A stretch of DNA of 17,304 nucleotides, from NCBI GenBank assembly GCA_051010055.1, contig JBPCVY010000078.1, positions 1-17,304 on the forward strand, given 5' to 3'. This document shows, piece by piece, positions 7,294-14,558 of the stretch. This stretch comes from CAJQND01 sp051010055. GTDB taxonomy: Bacteria; Pseudomonadota; Alphaproteobacteria; Rhizobiales; CAJQND01. Position 1 is the stretch's first letter, and every line of letters begins with the position of its first letter. Position numbers and translations under genes: made by a program. The notes beneath the pieces were generated by a model. The model searched no databases, was not told where the DNA came from, and saw only the letters and a program-made list of their open reading frames with translations.

Positions 7294-8742
7294 TTATGAA
7301 CGCCAGAACAAGGGTGAAAACAGAACCAGAACCGTGAAAAGTTCCAGCCTGCCAAGTAGCATGCCGAAACTCAACACCCATTTTGCTGTGGTGGGGAGAT
7401 CGGCATAGGTGGTGACCGGCCCGACCACGTTGCCAAGCCCTGGCCCCACATTGGCAATCGCGCTTGCAGCCGCTGACAGCGAAGTGAGATTGTCGAGACC
7501 GATGAGATTGAGCGCCAGGGCGAGTGCGGCAAAGCAAATGAAAAACAGGAAGAAGAACGACATGACAGCTGCAATGACGTTATCAGGCAAAGGGTTGCCA
7601 TTGTAGCGGGGCGAAAACACCCGATGCGGGTAGAGCATTCTGCTGACGCTGATGCGGACCGTTTCGAAAATTACCTGAAAACGGAACATTTTGATGCCGC
7701 AGGAAGTCGAACCCGCGCAGCCGCCCAAGAACATGATGCAAAAGAAGAACACCAGCGAAAAGCCGCCCCAAAGGCCATAGTCAGCGCTTGCATATCCTGT
7801 GCCTGTTGTAATGGAAATCACGTTGAAAATCGCAAGGCGCAGTGCCCGTGTTGGATCGTTGACACCCCAGAAAACCTGGTAGGCCCAGGCAATGGCGATG
7901 AGAACGCACAGCACTGAGAGAAAGAACCTTACCTGGGAATCCTGGTAAAGCGGCTTGGGATTGCCGCGCAGCATAATGAGATAAAGGGCAAATGGCAGCG
8001 ACCCGCAAATCATGAACACAGCGGCCACCATATCCACAGTCCAGGACTGGAAGTAGGCGATGGAGTCGTCATGGTTGGAAAAGCCGCCAGTGGCAATGGT
8101 GGTCATGGAGTGGACTGTGGCGTCCAGAAGCTCCATGCCGCACAGGTAGTAGGCAGTCGCGCACAGCAAGGTGAAGCCGAAATAAAGCAGGGTAAGCGAG
8201 CCGGCAATCTGGGTTGCCCGCGGCAAGATCTTTTCCGATGTGTCTGAGGATTCCATCCGGAAGAGCTGCAATCCGCCAATTTGCAGCATCGGCAGAACTG
8301 CAATAGACATGACGATGATGCCGATACCGCCAATCCACTGCAAAAGCCCGCGCCACAGCAACAGGCCGGGTGGTGCATGGTCCAGTTTTTCGATAACGGT
8401 CGCACCGGTTGTGGTGAGCCCGGACATGCTTTCAAAAAAGGCATCGGTAATCGACAGGCCATAAGCGCCAATGCGGAAAGGCAGGGCGGCAAAGCTCACC
8501 AACGCAATCCAGGAAAGAACCGTCAGAATGAAAGCCTGCTTAACATTGAGCTGATGGGTGTGGCCCCACGTGGATAGGGTAAGCCCGATGCCGCAGAAAA
8601 GGGTTATGGCGGCGGAGAATGAGAAGGCCAGCCAGTCTGGATGGTTCTGCAGCAAATCCAGCAAAGCCGGCAGCAACATTGCACAGCCAAGCGATGTCAG
8701 GAGGATGCCGATTACCAGTACAATGGGTCTCAGATCGAGCAC
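7294..8742 (-). CDS. trkH: TrkH-type potassium uptake protein
   Basis: This is the membrane subunit of a Trk/Ktr potassium channel-transporter. The 482 residues are strongly hydrophobic with many transmembrane helices. The four pore-loop filters are visible in order: TTTGAT, TTIATGGF, TTGTGYAS and NVGPGLG, each with its selectivity glycine. The start is GTG (8742) with a modest TAAGG upstream; no better ATG is in frame. No trkA gene is near, so the gating subunit must be encoded elsewhere. The gene follows apaG by 71 bases and precedes argE by 37 bases on the same strand. Confidence 0.94.
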   Translation of the reverse strand: MLDLRPIVLVIGILLTSLGCAMLLPALLDLLQNHPDWLAFSFSAAITLFCGIGLTLSTWGHTHQLNVKQAFILTVLSWIALVSFAALPFRIGAYGLSITDAFFESMSGLTTTGATVIEKLDHAPPGLLLWRGLLQWIGGIGIIVMSIAVLPMLQIGGLQLFRMESSDTSEKILPRATQIAGSLTLLYFGFTLLCATAYYLCGMELLDATVHSMTTIATGGFSNHDDSIAYFQSWTVDMVAAVFMICGSLPFALYLIMLRGNPKPLYQDSQVRFFLSVLCVLIAIAWAYQVFWGVNDPTRALRLAIFNVISITTGTGYASADYGLWGGFSLVFFFCIMFLGGCAGSTSCGIKMFRFQVIFETVRISVSRMLYPHRVFSPRYNGNPLPDNVIAAVMSFFFLFFICFAALALALNLIGLDNLTSLSAAASAIANVGPGLGNVVGPVTTYADLPTTAKWVLSFGMLLGRLELFTVLVLFSPLFWRS

Positions 8743-8813
8743 ACGAGCACCTTACCGCAGAATATCGATTCGCCAGGGCCAGGACCCATGAGTATCATTC
8801 ATTGTGTTGGACC

Positions 8814-9206
8814 CTAGTGCACCGCACCTTGTATGTGCGGGCTGTCGAGGGAGAAAGCGGGAATGGCAATATCAAACTCCTCACCACTATCAGTGATCAT
8901 TCCGTAGCTGCCGACCATGAAGCCTGATGGCGTGGTAAGTGGCGCCCCGGAGGTATATTCGAAAGTCTCACCGGGCGCGAGCATTGGTTGTTCTCCCACC
9001 ACGCCGTCACCGCGCACGATCTGCTCGTTGCCGTTGGCATCGGTGATTTTCCAGAACCTGGTGAGAAGTTGCACGTTTTCACGCCCCAGATTTTCAATCA
9101 AAATAGTGTATGCCCAGACATAACGCGCCTCATCGGGCTCGGAGTTTGTCTCCAGGTATTGCGGTTTGACGGAGACCCTTATTAAACGGGTTTCACTGCT
9201 GTACAT
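8814..9206 (-). CDS. apaG: ApaG domain protein
   Basis: This is a small immunoglobulin-like fold protein named for its link to Ap4A and Co2+/Mg2+ phenotypes; its molecular role is not settled. The conserved segment GDGVVGEQPMLAPGETFEY carries the family's glycine-rich motif, and SGFMVGSYGM follows as expected. The frame is open to 9266 (150 residues), but the ATG at 9206 gives 130 residues, close to the family norm. It has AGGA upstream, and homologues begin near this YSSETRLIRVSV segment. It heads the leftward group with trkH and argE. A functional link with its neighbours is not evident. Confidence 0.93.
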   Translation of the reverse strand: MYSSETRLIRVSVKPQYLETNSEPDEARYVWAYTILIENLGRENVQLLTRFWKITDANGNEQIVRGDGVVGEQPMLAPGETFEYTSGAPLTTPSGFMVGSYGMITDSGEEFDIAIPAFSLDSPHIQGAVH

Positions 9207-9385
9207 GAGATTAGTCCTGAAACTGCGTAATTCAGTCCGCACAGGGGTGCTAGGATACCCCATCATGCGCTGGTCAATCTACCCTGCTGATTGTTATCCA
9301 CCGGCATGCGGTTTGCCCTTGAACTTGGCCTGCATGGCGGGAATAGTGCCGCCACGAGTGCGGATTTGCGGACATTGAGATCATT

Positions 9386-10516
9386 ATGAACAACATTGCG
9401 GCAATAGAAACAGACGGCGCAGGGATTTTGCCCGCCCATGCAATTAACGCCCTTGCGGAAAGCGGCGTGATCAACGCACGCCAGCCGTTCGATGCAGATC
9501 AGGTTCAGCCGGCAAGCCTCGACCTCAGGCTTGGCAAAACAGCCTACCGGGTGCGCGCCAGTTTCCTTCCCGGGGCAGGGGCAAGTGTGGAAGACCGCCT
9601 TGACAGTTTGGCGCTCCATCAAATCGATCTGGAAAATGGCGCCGTATTGGAAACGGGTTGCGTTTATATTGTTGAGTTGCAGGAATTCCTGGCATTGCCA
9701 GACGAGCTTTCTGCTGCGGCAAATCCGAAATCATCAACGGGCAGGTTGGATGTTTTCACCCGCGTCATCGCCGATTTTGCGCAGGAGTTCGACAAAGTAC
9801 CCGCTGGTTATAACGGTCCTCTCTATGCGGAAATCTCCCCGCGCACATTTTCCATTCTGGCCCGCACAGGCTCGCGGCTTTCACAAATTAGGTTCCGCGC
9901 CGGTGCGTTTGAGGCATCGGATGCGCTGATTTTGAACCTGCACGATAAAGAACCACTCATCACGTCTGGCGACATAAACGTGGACAGCGGAATTGCGCTA
10001 ACGGTTGATCTTACCCGTCAGTCGAAGGATGCCCCTGTTGGCTTTCGCGCCAAGCGGCATTCAGGCCTTATTGACGTGGATCGCAAGGCGGCTTGCGAGG
10101 TGCTTGATTTTTGGGAGCCCATCTGGGCTGAGCGGCAATTGGTGCTTGATCCTGACCAGTTCTACATTCTTGCCTCAAAAGAGGCGGTTCGGGTACCTCC
10201 TGACCATGCAGCGGAAATGACCCCGTTCAATCCGCTTGTCGGCGAGTTCCGGGTGCACTATGCCGGCTTCTTCGACCCCGGTTTTGGCCATTCTTCAGGT
10301 GGTGGGGAAGGGGCCCGGGCAGTGCTTGAAGTGCGCAGCCATGAAGTGCCGTTCATACTTGAGGATGGGCAAATTATCGGCCGGCTTATCTACGAGCCCC
10401 TGGTATCGGCGCCCGATCAGGTTTACGGCCAGGGCATCGGTTCAAACTATCAACGCCAGGGCCTGAAATTATCCAAGCATTTCAAGCCGTTTAAGGGCCA
10501 CAACATCGCGAGTTAG
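9386..10516 (+). CDS. dcd: Two-domain dCTP deaminase (alphaproteobacterial long type)
   Basis: This enzyme is predicted to deaminate dCTP to dUTP for thymidylate supply. At 376 residues it is about twice the length of E. coli Dcd (193) and contains two dUTPase-fold halves. The first half has QPASLDLRLG (41-50), the signature-like NPKSSTGRL (113-121) and E149 in LYAEISPRTF. The second half has GFFDPGFG (294-301), the glutamate E315 in AVLEVRS (which aligns with the catalytic glutamate of E. coli Dcd) and IIGRLIYEPL (330-339). So the Ser/Arg signature and the best catalytic glutamate sit in different halves. The ATG has only a weak upstream Shine-Dalgarno sequence. It converges on the radical SAM gene, with 9 bases between the stops. 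Confidence 0.85.
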   Translation: MNNIAAIETDGAGILPAHAINALAESGVINARQPFDADQVQPASLDLRLGKTAYRVRASFLPGAGASVEDRLDSLALHQIDLENGAVLETGCVYIVELQEFLALPDELSAAANPKSSTGRLDVFTRVIADFAQEFDKVPAGYNGPLYAEISPRTFSILARTGSRLSQIRFRAGAFEASDALILNLHDKEPLITSGDINVDSGIALTVDLTRQSKDAPVGFRAKRHSGLIDVDRKAACEVLDFWEPIWAERQLVLDPDQFYILASKEAVRVPPDHAAEMTPFNPLVGEFRVHYAGFFDPGFGHSSGGGEGARAVLEVRSHEVPFILEDGQIIGRLIYEPLVSAPDQVYGQGIGSNYQRQGLKLSKHFKPFKGHNIAS

Positions 10517-10525
10517 ATAGGTTTC

Positions 10526-11527
10526 CTATTCCGCTGCCGAGCACGAGCCGCCGCCTAGCACGCAAAACTTTGCGCAATGGGGATGGTTCAGTTTTACTGC
10601 GCCTTTCGAGAACGATCCCCCGTCGGCGCTGAAGGAATGGGCAAGGGTGCTTCCCATTTCAAATGCCGCATCATAGGGAAGCAGGGTGCACGGCAAGACA
10701 GCTGGGTTTTTCTCACCTTTGCGCTTGACCACCATTCTGCTCGTCGCACACATCATTGCTGATGGTTTGACACTCAATACATCCCAGCATTCAGTGGTGA
10801 TTTCGGGAACCTCTGCTTCTTCGTCCATCTCAGGGAAAAGGACAAGCTCTGTGTGATTGTTGGCATCAAGTAGCCAGCTGCGCTCCTGGAACAGCTTCTG
10901 GTATCCCTGCCGGCCATCTGCTTCGGCCTCATTCCAGCATGTGCGCCCGGCAATGGCGATCGCAAACCCGTTTTCAACAAGCCAATCTATTCCGGCGATG
11001 GCCCTGGCAAATGAGCCGCGCCCGCGCTCCATATCATGGAGGGTTTCAGAATAGTGATCGAGTGAAACCCGCAACGCCAAAGCATCGCCATAAGTGTTTT
11101 TCAACTCAAGCAGGCCTTGTTTGATACGCGGGCGCATCATGGGCTGCATGGCGTTGGTCAAAATGAGTACCTTGAAACCGCGCTTGAGGGCGGATGCTGC
11201 CATGGCAATCATGTCCGGGTTCATGAACGGCTCACCGCCAGTGAAACCGATTTCAGTGGTGCCTAGGCGCATGCGTTCGATTTCATCGAAAAACCCGTTG
11301 GCATCGCTTAAGGAAAAATAGGAAAGCCGGGCGTTTGTCGGGCTCGATTCAATATAGCAACTTACGCATTCGATATTGCAAAGGCTCCCTGTGTTGATCC
11401 ACAGGGTGTCGAGTTGTACGAAATCAACGCTTGCGCGCTGATCGCCCTTTACCGTGCGGTCGGGATCAGAAAATTTTCCTGTCCCCAAGGCCGGCTTTTC
11501 ATAGATATCAAAGGTTTGTTCGCTCAT
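10526..11527 (-). CDS. Radical SAM protein with C-terminal cysteine cluster, function unknown
   Basis: I recognise the superfamily but not the substrate. The 333-residue protein has the CX3CX2C iron-sulfur motif (C50, C54, C57) in GSLCNIECVSCYIES and the SAM-binding GGEP (97-100) in GFTGGEPFMNPD, followed by a partial TIM barrel. Six further cysteines lie at 247, 260, 280, 318, 322 and 329; the last three give CX3CX6C close to the C terminus. This resembles a short SPASM or Twitch auxiliary-cluster domain, as in peptide-modifying or PqqE/AlbA-like enzymes, but no precursor peptide gene is evident nearby. The start has a weak ribosome binding site. The convergent neighbour is the dCTP deaminase, and dodecin lies 125 bases upstream on the same strand. 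Confidence 0.85.
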   Translation of the reverse strand: MSEQTFDIYEKPALGTGKFSDPDRTVKGDQRASVDFVQLDTLWINTGSLCNIECVSCYIESSPTNARLSYFSLSDANGFFDEIERMRLGTTEIGFTGGEPFMNPDMIAMAASALKRGFKVLILTNAMQPMMRPRIKQGLLELKNTYGDALALRVSLDHYSETLHDMERGRGSFARAIAGIDWLVENGFAIAIAGRTCWNEAEADGRQGYQKLFQERSWLLDANNHTELVLFPEMDEEAEVPEITTECWDVLSVKPSAMMCATSRMVVKRKGEKNPAVLPCTLLPYDAAFEMGSTLAHSFSADGGSFSKGAVKLNHPHCAKFCVLGGGSCSAAE

Positions 11528-11616
11528 GGTCGCGAACCTAACCGCATTGCATTAGTTCGCCTAGAGCCAAAGGCCTGCCATCACATAAAGTTGCAAAAAT
11601 GTCAACGGGATAGAAA

Positions 11617-11642
11617 GTGGAGCGGGAATTTGCCCGCTGCAC
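11617..11642 (-). terminator. Candidate terminator after dodecin gene
   Basis: AGCGGG (11621-11626) pairs with CCCGCT (11633-11638) around a 6-base loop. GTG/CAC extends the stem beyond one mismatch. On the minus strand it is followed by TTTCTATC, a weak T tract, 10 bases after the dodecin stop codon. It would separate dodecin from the radical SAM gene. Confidence 0.45.
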
Positions 11643-11652
11643 GAATTATAGG

Positions 11653-11856
11653 TCAGTCTTTGACTTCAAAGGTCAGTTTTATGGTGACGCGATAGGAGGT
11701 GATCTCATCTCCATCGACAACACACGAGTGTTCCTTGACCCAAGCAGAGCGGATGTTATCGACGCTTTTTGAAGCCCGTTTTACGGCCTGCTGGACAGCG
11801 TCTTCCCAGGATTTGGAAGAATCTTCCATCAGTTCGATTACTTTTAATGTCGCCAT
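11653..11856 (-). CDS. Dodecin family flavin-binding protein
   Basis: Dodecins are small dodecameric proteins that store or buffer riboflavin and FMN. The 67-residue sequence fits the family in length and order: a first strand LKVIELMEDSS, the helix SWEDAVQQAVKRASKSV with the flavin-stacking tryptophan in SKSWEDA, then strands ending in YRVTIKLTFEVKD. AAGGAA lies 9 bases before the ATG. It is probably monocistronic: a hairpin follows its stop, and 140 bases separate it from the cNMP-binding gene upstream. A role in flavin supply for neighbouring enzymes is possible but not shown. Confidence 0.93.
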   Translation of the reverse strand: MATLKVIELMEDSSKSWEDAVQQAVKRASKSVDNIRSAWVKEHSCVVDGDEITSYRVTIKLTFEVKD

Positions 11857-11996
11857 GATCAGTTCCTTTCGTAAAATTTAGTATTGAAAATCCCTGACAA
11901 TTTATCTCATTCCCGTGTGACCAGCAATCAAGCCACGCAATCAAGGAACATCTGAGCTGTTAAATAGTGCCGCCGCGCCGCTTCAAAACCAGTGAG

Positions 11997-12323
11997 TTAG
12001 CGGGTGTGCTCTATCAACTCAGTTAACTGGGCAAACATTGCGTCCATCACCCGCTTCACCTCGGCTTCTTCGCCGGTGCGGACAAATTCCAGCAGCTCAT
12101 CGCGCTTAAATGACATCACCTGGGCGCCGCCTTCACCGCCAAAGGCCGTGAAAAAATATGGCCTGCGGGCAAAAGAGGAAAGTCCGGCAAATTCGCCGGC
12201 GCTCGCGGTTGCCTTCCTTGTTGCAGATTCCAGATGCACCTTGCCATCAAGCACAAAGAAACAGGGGCCCTTGTCGCCTTGCTTGTAAAGAATTTCACCG
12301 AACTTCAATGATATGCGCTCCAT
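11997..12323 (-). CDS. Stand-alone cyclic-nucleotide-binding-fold protein
   Basis: The 108-residue product is little more than one cNMP-binding beta-roll. It starts with RISLKFGEILYKQGDKG, continues FFVLDGKVHLES, and then GEFAGLSSFARRPYFF, which aligns with the phosphate-binding cassette (glutamate after glycine, arginine further on). A short helical tail follows, with no DNA-binding or kinase domain. The frame is open to 12416, but the ATG at 12323 has AAGGAG at ideal spacing and the homology begins there. Whether it binds cAMP or cGMP is uncertain, because the cassette is divergent. It is divergent to the PLP-enzyme gene at 12515, with 191 bases between the starts that must hold both promoters. 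Confidence 0.8.
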   Translation of the reverse strand: MERISLKFGEILYKQGDKGPCFFVLDGKVHLESATRKATASAGEFAGLSSFARRPYFFTAFGGEGGAQVMSFKRDELLEFVRTGEEAEVKRVMDAMFAQLTELIEHTR

Positions 12324-12514
12324 CTGCAGTCTCCTTTTGGGGATCAACAAATGCCAGCCAGAGTGCTGGAACAATGGCGGCATAGCGTATGAAATAGATT
12401 GACCTTGCCGGCGCAAAATTCAATATCGTTGAGCGGGCCAGACTGTCGCACGGGTGGGGGAGGCGGCGGAGCATCGATTCGCGCGCGGAATTACGGGGTT
12501 TTGGGGGCAGGATA

Positions 12515-13582
12515 ATGAACGAGTGGGTAAGAAACGCGGTTTCCATCATTGAGGCAGACTTTAACCGCTCTGCCGATACCCATCTCATCAAGCTTGAGCT
12601 TCCATCCATGCCGGACATTCAGATTTATCTGAAAGATGAATCCACCCATCCAACCGGCAGCCTGAAGCACCGGCTTGCGCGCTCGCTGTTTCTTTATGGG
12701 CTATGCAATGGGTGGGTGACGGAAGGCACGCCCATAATTGAATCTTCATCCGGCAGCACCGCAGTTTCGGAAGCCTATTTTGCGCGGCTGTTGGGGCTGC
12801 CGTTTATTGCGGTTGTGCCCCAAGCAACGTCGAAAGAGAAACTCGATCAAATAAAGTTCTATGGCGGTGACTGCCACTTGGTGCCCGCTGCAGAGATATA
12901 TGCGGAATCGGAACGCTTGGCGCAGGAAAAGGGCGGCCATTACATGGACCAGTTCACCTATGCCGAACGGGTGACGGATTGGCGTGGAAACAATAATATC
13001 GCCGAATCGATTTTTGCCCAGATGGCGGCCGAACCCTTTCCGGAGCCTGAATGGGTTGTGGTGAGCGCTGGCACCGGCGGCACCTCAGCAACAATCGGGC
13101 GGTATATCCGATACCGCCAGTTCAAAACCAAACTGTGCGTTCCCGATCCGGAAAATTCCGTGTTTTATGATTTCTTTAGCGATGGGGACTGCCAGAGGAC
13201 AATGGCCAAACCGTCCAATGTGGAAGGCATCGGCAGGCCGCGGGTTGAGCCTTCCTTCATGCCCTCGGTTATAGAAAAGATGATCAAGGTGCCGGACGCT
13301 GCGTCCTACGCCACAATCCACTTTCTTGAGAACCTTCTCAACCGTAAATGCGGCGGCTCTACCGGAACCAATCTCTACGCAACGCTTCAACTGGCCGCCG
13401 GCCTTCAGGCTGAAGGCAAATCGTGCAGCCTTGTGACGATGATTTGCGATGACGGGGCGAGATACCTGAAAACCTATTATGATGAGGACTGGCTGACTGA
13501 GCGCGGTTTCAACTTGGCGCCCTACATGCGCCAGCTCGATGAACTTTTTGAAACCGGGAAGATGGAACCCTCAAAGGGGTAA
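12515..13582 (+). CDS. PLP-dependent cysteine synthase-like enzyme (Cds1-type cysteine desulfhydrase)
   Basis: This fold type II PLP enzyme has the Schiff-base lysine K51 in HPTGSLKHRLA, the substrate loop SSSGSTAVS (77-85), the phosphate-binding GTGGTSAT (186-193) and a late GGSTGTN (280-286). The 355 residues and insertion pattern resemble the Cds1 group (mycobacterial L-cysteine desulfhydrase), which release sulfide, pyruvate and ammonia from cysteine, rather than biosynthetic CysK or CysM of about 310 residues. Sulfide production or cysteine detoxification is therefore inferred. The ATG at 12515 has AGGA only a few bases away, so initiation may be modest. No sulfur-metabolism neighbour is present. 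It is the last gene of the ordered segment; decayed sequence begins after it. Confidence 0.82.
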   Translation: MNEWVRNAVSIIEADFNRSADTHLIKLELPSMPDIQIYLKDESTHPTGSLKHRLARSLFLYGLCNGWVTEGTPIIESSSGSTAVSEAYFARLLGLPFIAVVPQATSKEKLDQIKFYGGDCHLVPAAEIYAESERLAQEKGGHYMDQFTYAERVTDWRGNNNIAESIFAQMAAEPFPEPEWVVVSAGTGGTSATIGRYIRYRQFKTKLCVPDPENSVFYDFFSDGDCQRTMAKPSNVEGIGRPRVEPSFMPSVIEKMIKVPDAASYATIHFLENLLNRKCGGSTGTNLYATLQLAAGLQAEGKSCSLVTMICDDGARYLKTYYDEDWLTERGFNLAPYMRQLDELFETGKMEPSKG

Positions 13583-13704
13583 ACTTGCCTCGTTGCTCCA
13601 GCTGCGACCCGGCGGCAGGGGAGTAGGCGGCTGCAGCTTGCGCATCATCAGAACTGTTTTATGGGGGGTGGTCGAATTCTGAATCTCAGCATCGAAATTT
13701 GTCG

Positions 13705-14181
13705 TCACTCACAACGTGGGTCGCTTTGCTGAATTTCAGCTATCCTTTTTCGCGTCAGCGTTATCGGATCACACCCATGGTCTCGTTCACGGATAAAGTC
13801 CCATTCCGGCCGGGCCTTGCGATGACACACAAAACAATTTCCCCCCGGATTTGTTAACGACATCCTCATGGCCTTGAGTCACGATAAATGTCGTGCCAAG
13901 ACTGACATCGAGTTGAAAGAACTCCCAATCATTTGTTCCTACCCCATACGGGACGATGCTTTAACCACCACTTCTGTCGGGACGAGCGGCACAATTGATC
14001 CTGGCGGATATATTCCGCCAAACGTTGATTTTACAACTTTCAAAGTTGCCTCCAAATCACCAAGTATGTTGTCGACAAAGAACTGGCGAACTTGCACCAT
14101 ATTTTGCAAGCAGAGAAAATCACCTGCGATCACCCGAAAATCGTTTTCTGTCTTTGACGCTGAGTCGGGCCGATCCAGTAA
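13705..14181 (-). pseudogene. Decayed haem c-binding (CXXCH) protein, cytochrome P460-like
   Basis: Homology is spread over three minus-strand frames. The first part, in frame with the sodC remnant, reads QVRQFFVDNILGDLEATL and PPGSIVPLVPTEVVVKASSR and stops at 13939-13941. The next frame continues with TNDWEFFQLDVS and GHEDVVNK. The third gives GGNCFVCHRKARPEWDF, with the haem-binding CXXCH encoded at 13822-13836, and ends at 13705. One base added to the G4 run (plus-strand C at 13942-13945) and one base removed from the G6 run (plus-strand C at 13841-13846) would join all three. A 54-residue piece beginning at ATG 13869 is the only intact haem-motif fragment. The family assignment comes from recalled motif patterns and is moderate; the frame breaks are directly visible. 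Confidence 0.6.
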
Positions 14182-14558
14182 TTTTACAACTCCGCAAGCC
14201 ACCCTTCCGCCTGCGTCGGCTGACATTCTGCAGGTGTCCAGATTTTCGTGGACAATTATTGCTGAAACATCTTCGTCCATCAGTTTTCGCGGGCCGTCAT
14301 CGAGTGAGAATGCGATGGAAATAATATCGGCGCGGACAGTCCCGTCGCGATTTGCAAAATTGTTAGGAAGGTCTCCCGCATGACGGCCGCTTTTGCCCCG
14401 GCCGTGACTATGGTCCAAAGATTGAAGTGACCTCCAGCCGCATCAAAATCAGGCTTGCAAGTCCCTTTTTCATGTACATGAAATCCGTGACCGCTCTCAG
14501 ATCGACCAGATAATTTCACCTCAATTAAGATGCCGTTTGGGGTTTGGCACAAAAGCAC
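14182..14558 (-). pseudogene. sodC: Cu/Zn superoxide dismutase remnant (5'-truncated, frameshifted)
   Basis: Cu/Zn SOD disproportionates superoxide, usually in the periplasm. Two minus-strand frames carry it. The first, from a possible GTG at 14558, has QTPNGILIEVKLSG, GHGFHVHEKGTC with the copper-binding histidines, and DAAGGHFN. The second has DHSHGRGKSGRHAGDLPN with the zinc ligands, then SAIIVHENLD with the last copper histidine, and GGRVACGVV with the disulfide cysteine. Restoring one base near 14420 gives the canonical HFNP and joins the frames. A TAA lies just upstream of the GTG, and no signal peptide or first strands are present, so the 5' end is lost. The frame then runs without a stop into the haem-protein remnant. 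Confidence 0.85.

Noticed and set aside
7257..7355. N-terminal extension of ArgE (33 residues)
   Set aside because: It overlaps the end of trkH and has no family counterpart; the ATG at 7256 has a good ribosome binding site.
13731..13743. Palindrome GCTGAATTTCAGC as a possible terminator
   Set aside because: The stem is short and A+T-rich and it lies 149 bases after the preceding plus-strand gene; it is not convincing as an intrinsic terminator.
13939..14170. RidA/YjgF-like appearance of the segment QVRQFFVDN...TFGGIYPPGS
   Set aside because: The spacing looked like the C-terminal half of a Rid protein at first. The neighbouring frame continues with WEFFQLDV and then GGNCFVCH, which fits one haem c protein better than a Rid fragment.
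13868..14383. Open frame of 171 codons on the plus strand
   Set aside because: It is antisense to the sodC and haem-protein remnants, whose minus-strand translations carry clear family motifs (HVHE, HAGDLPN, VVHEN-like, CXXCH). The plus-strand protein is low in structure and matches nothing I know.
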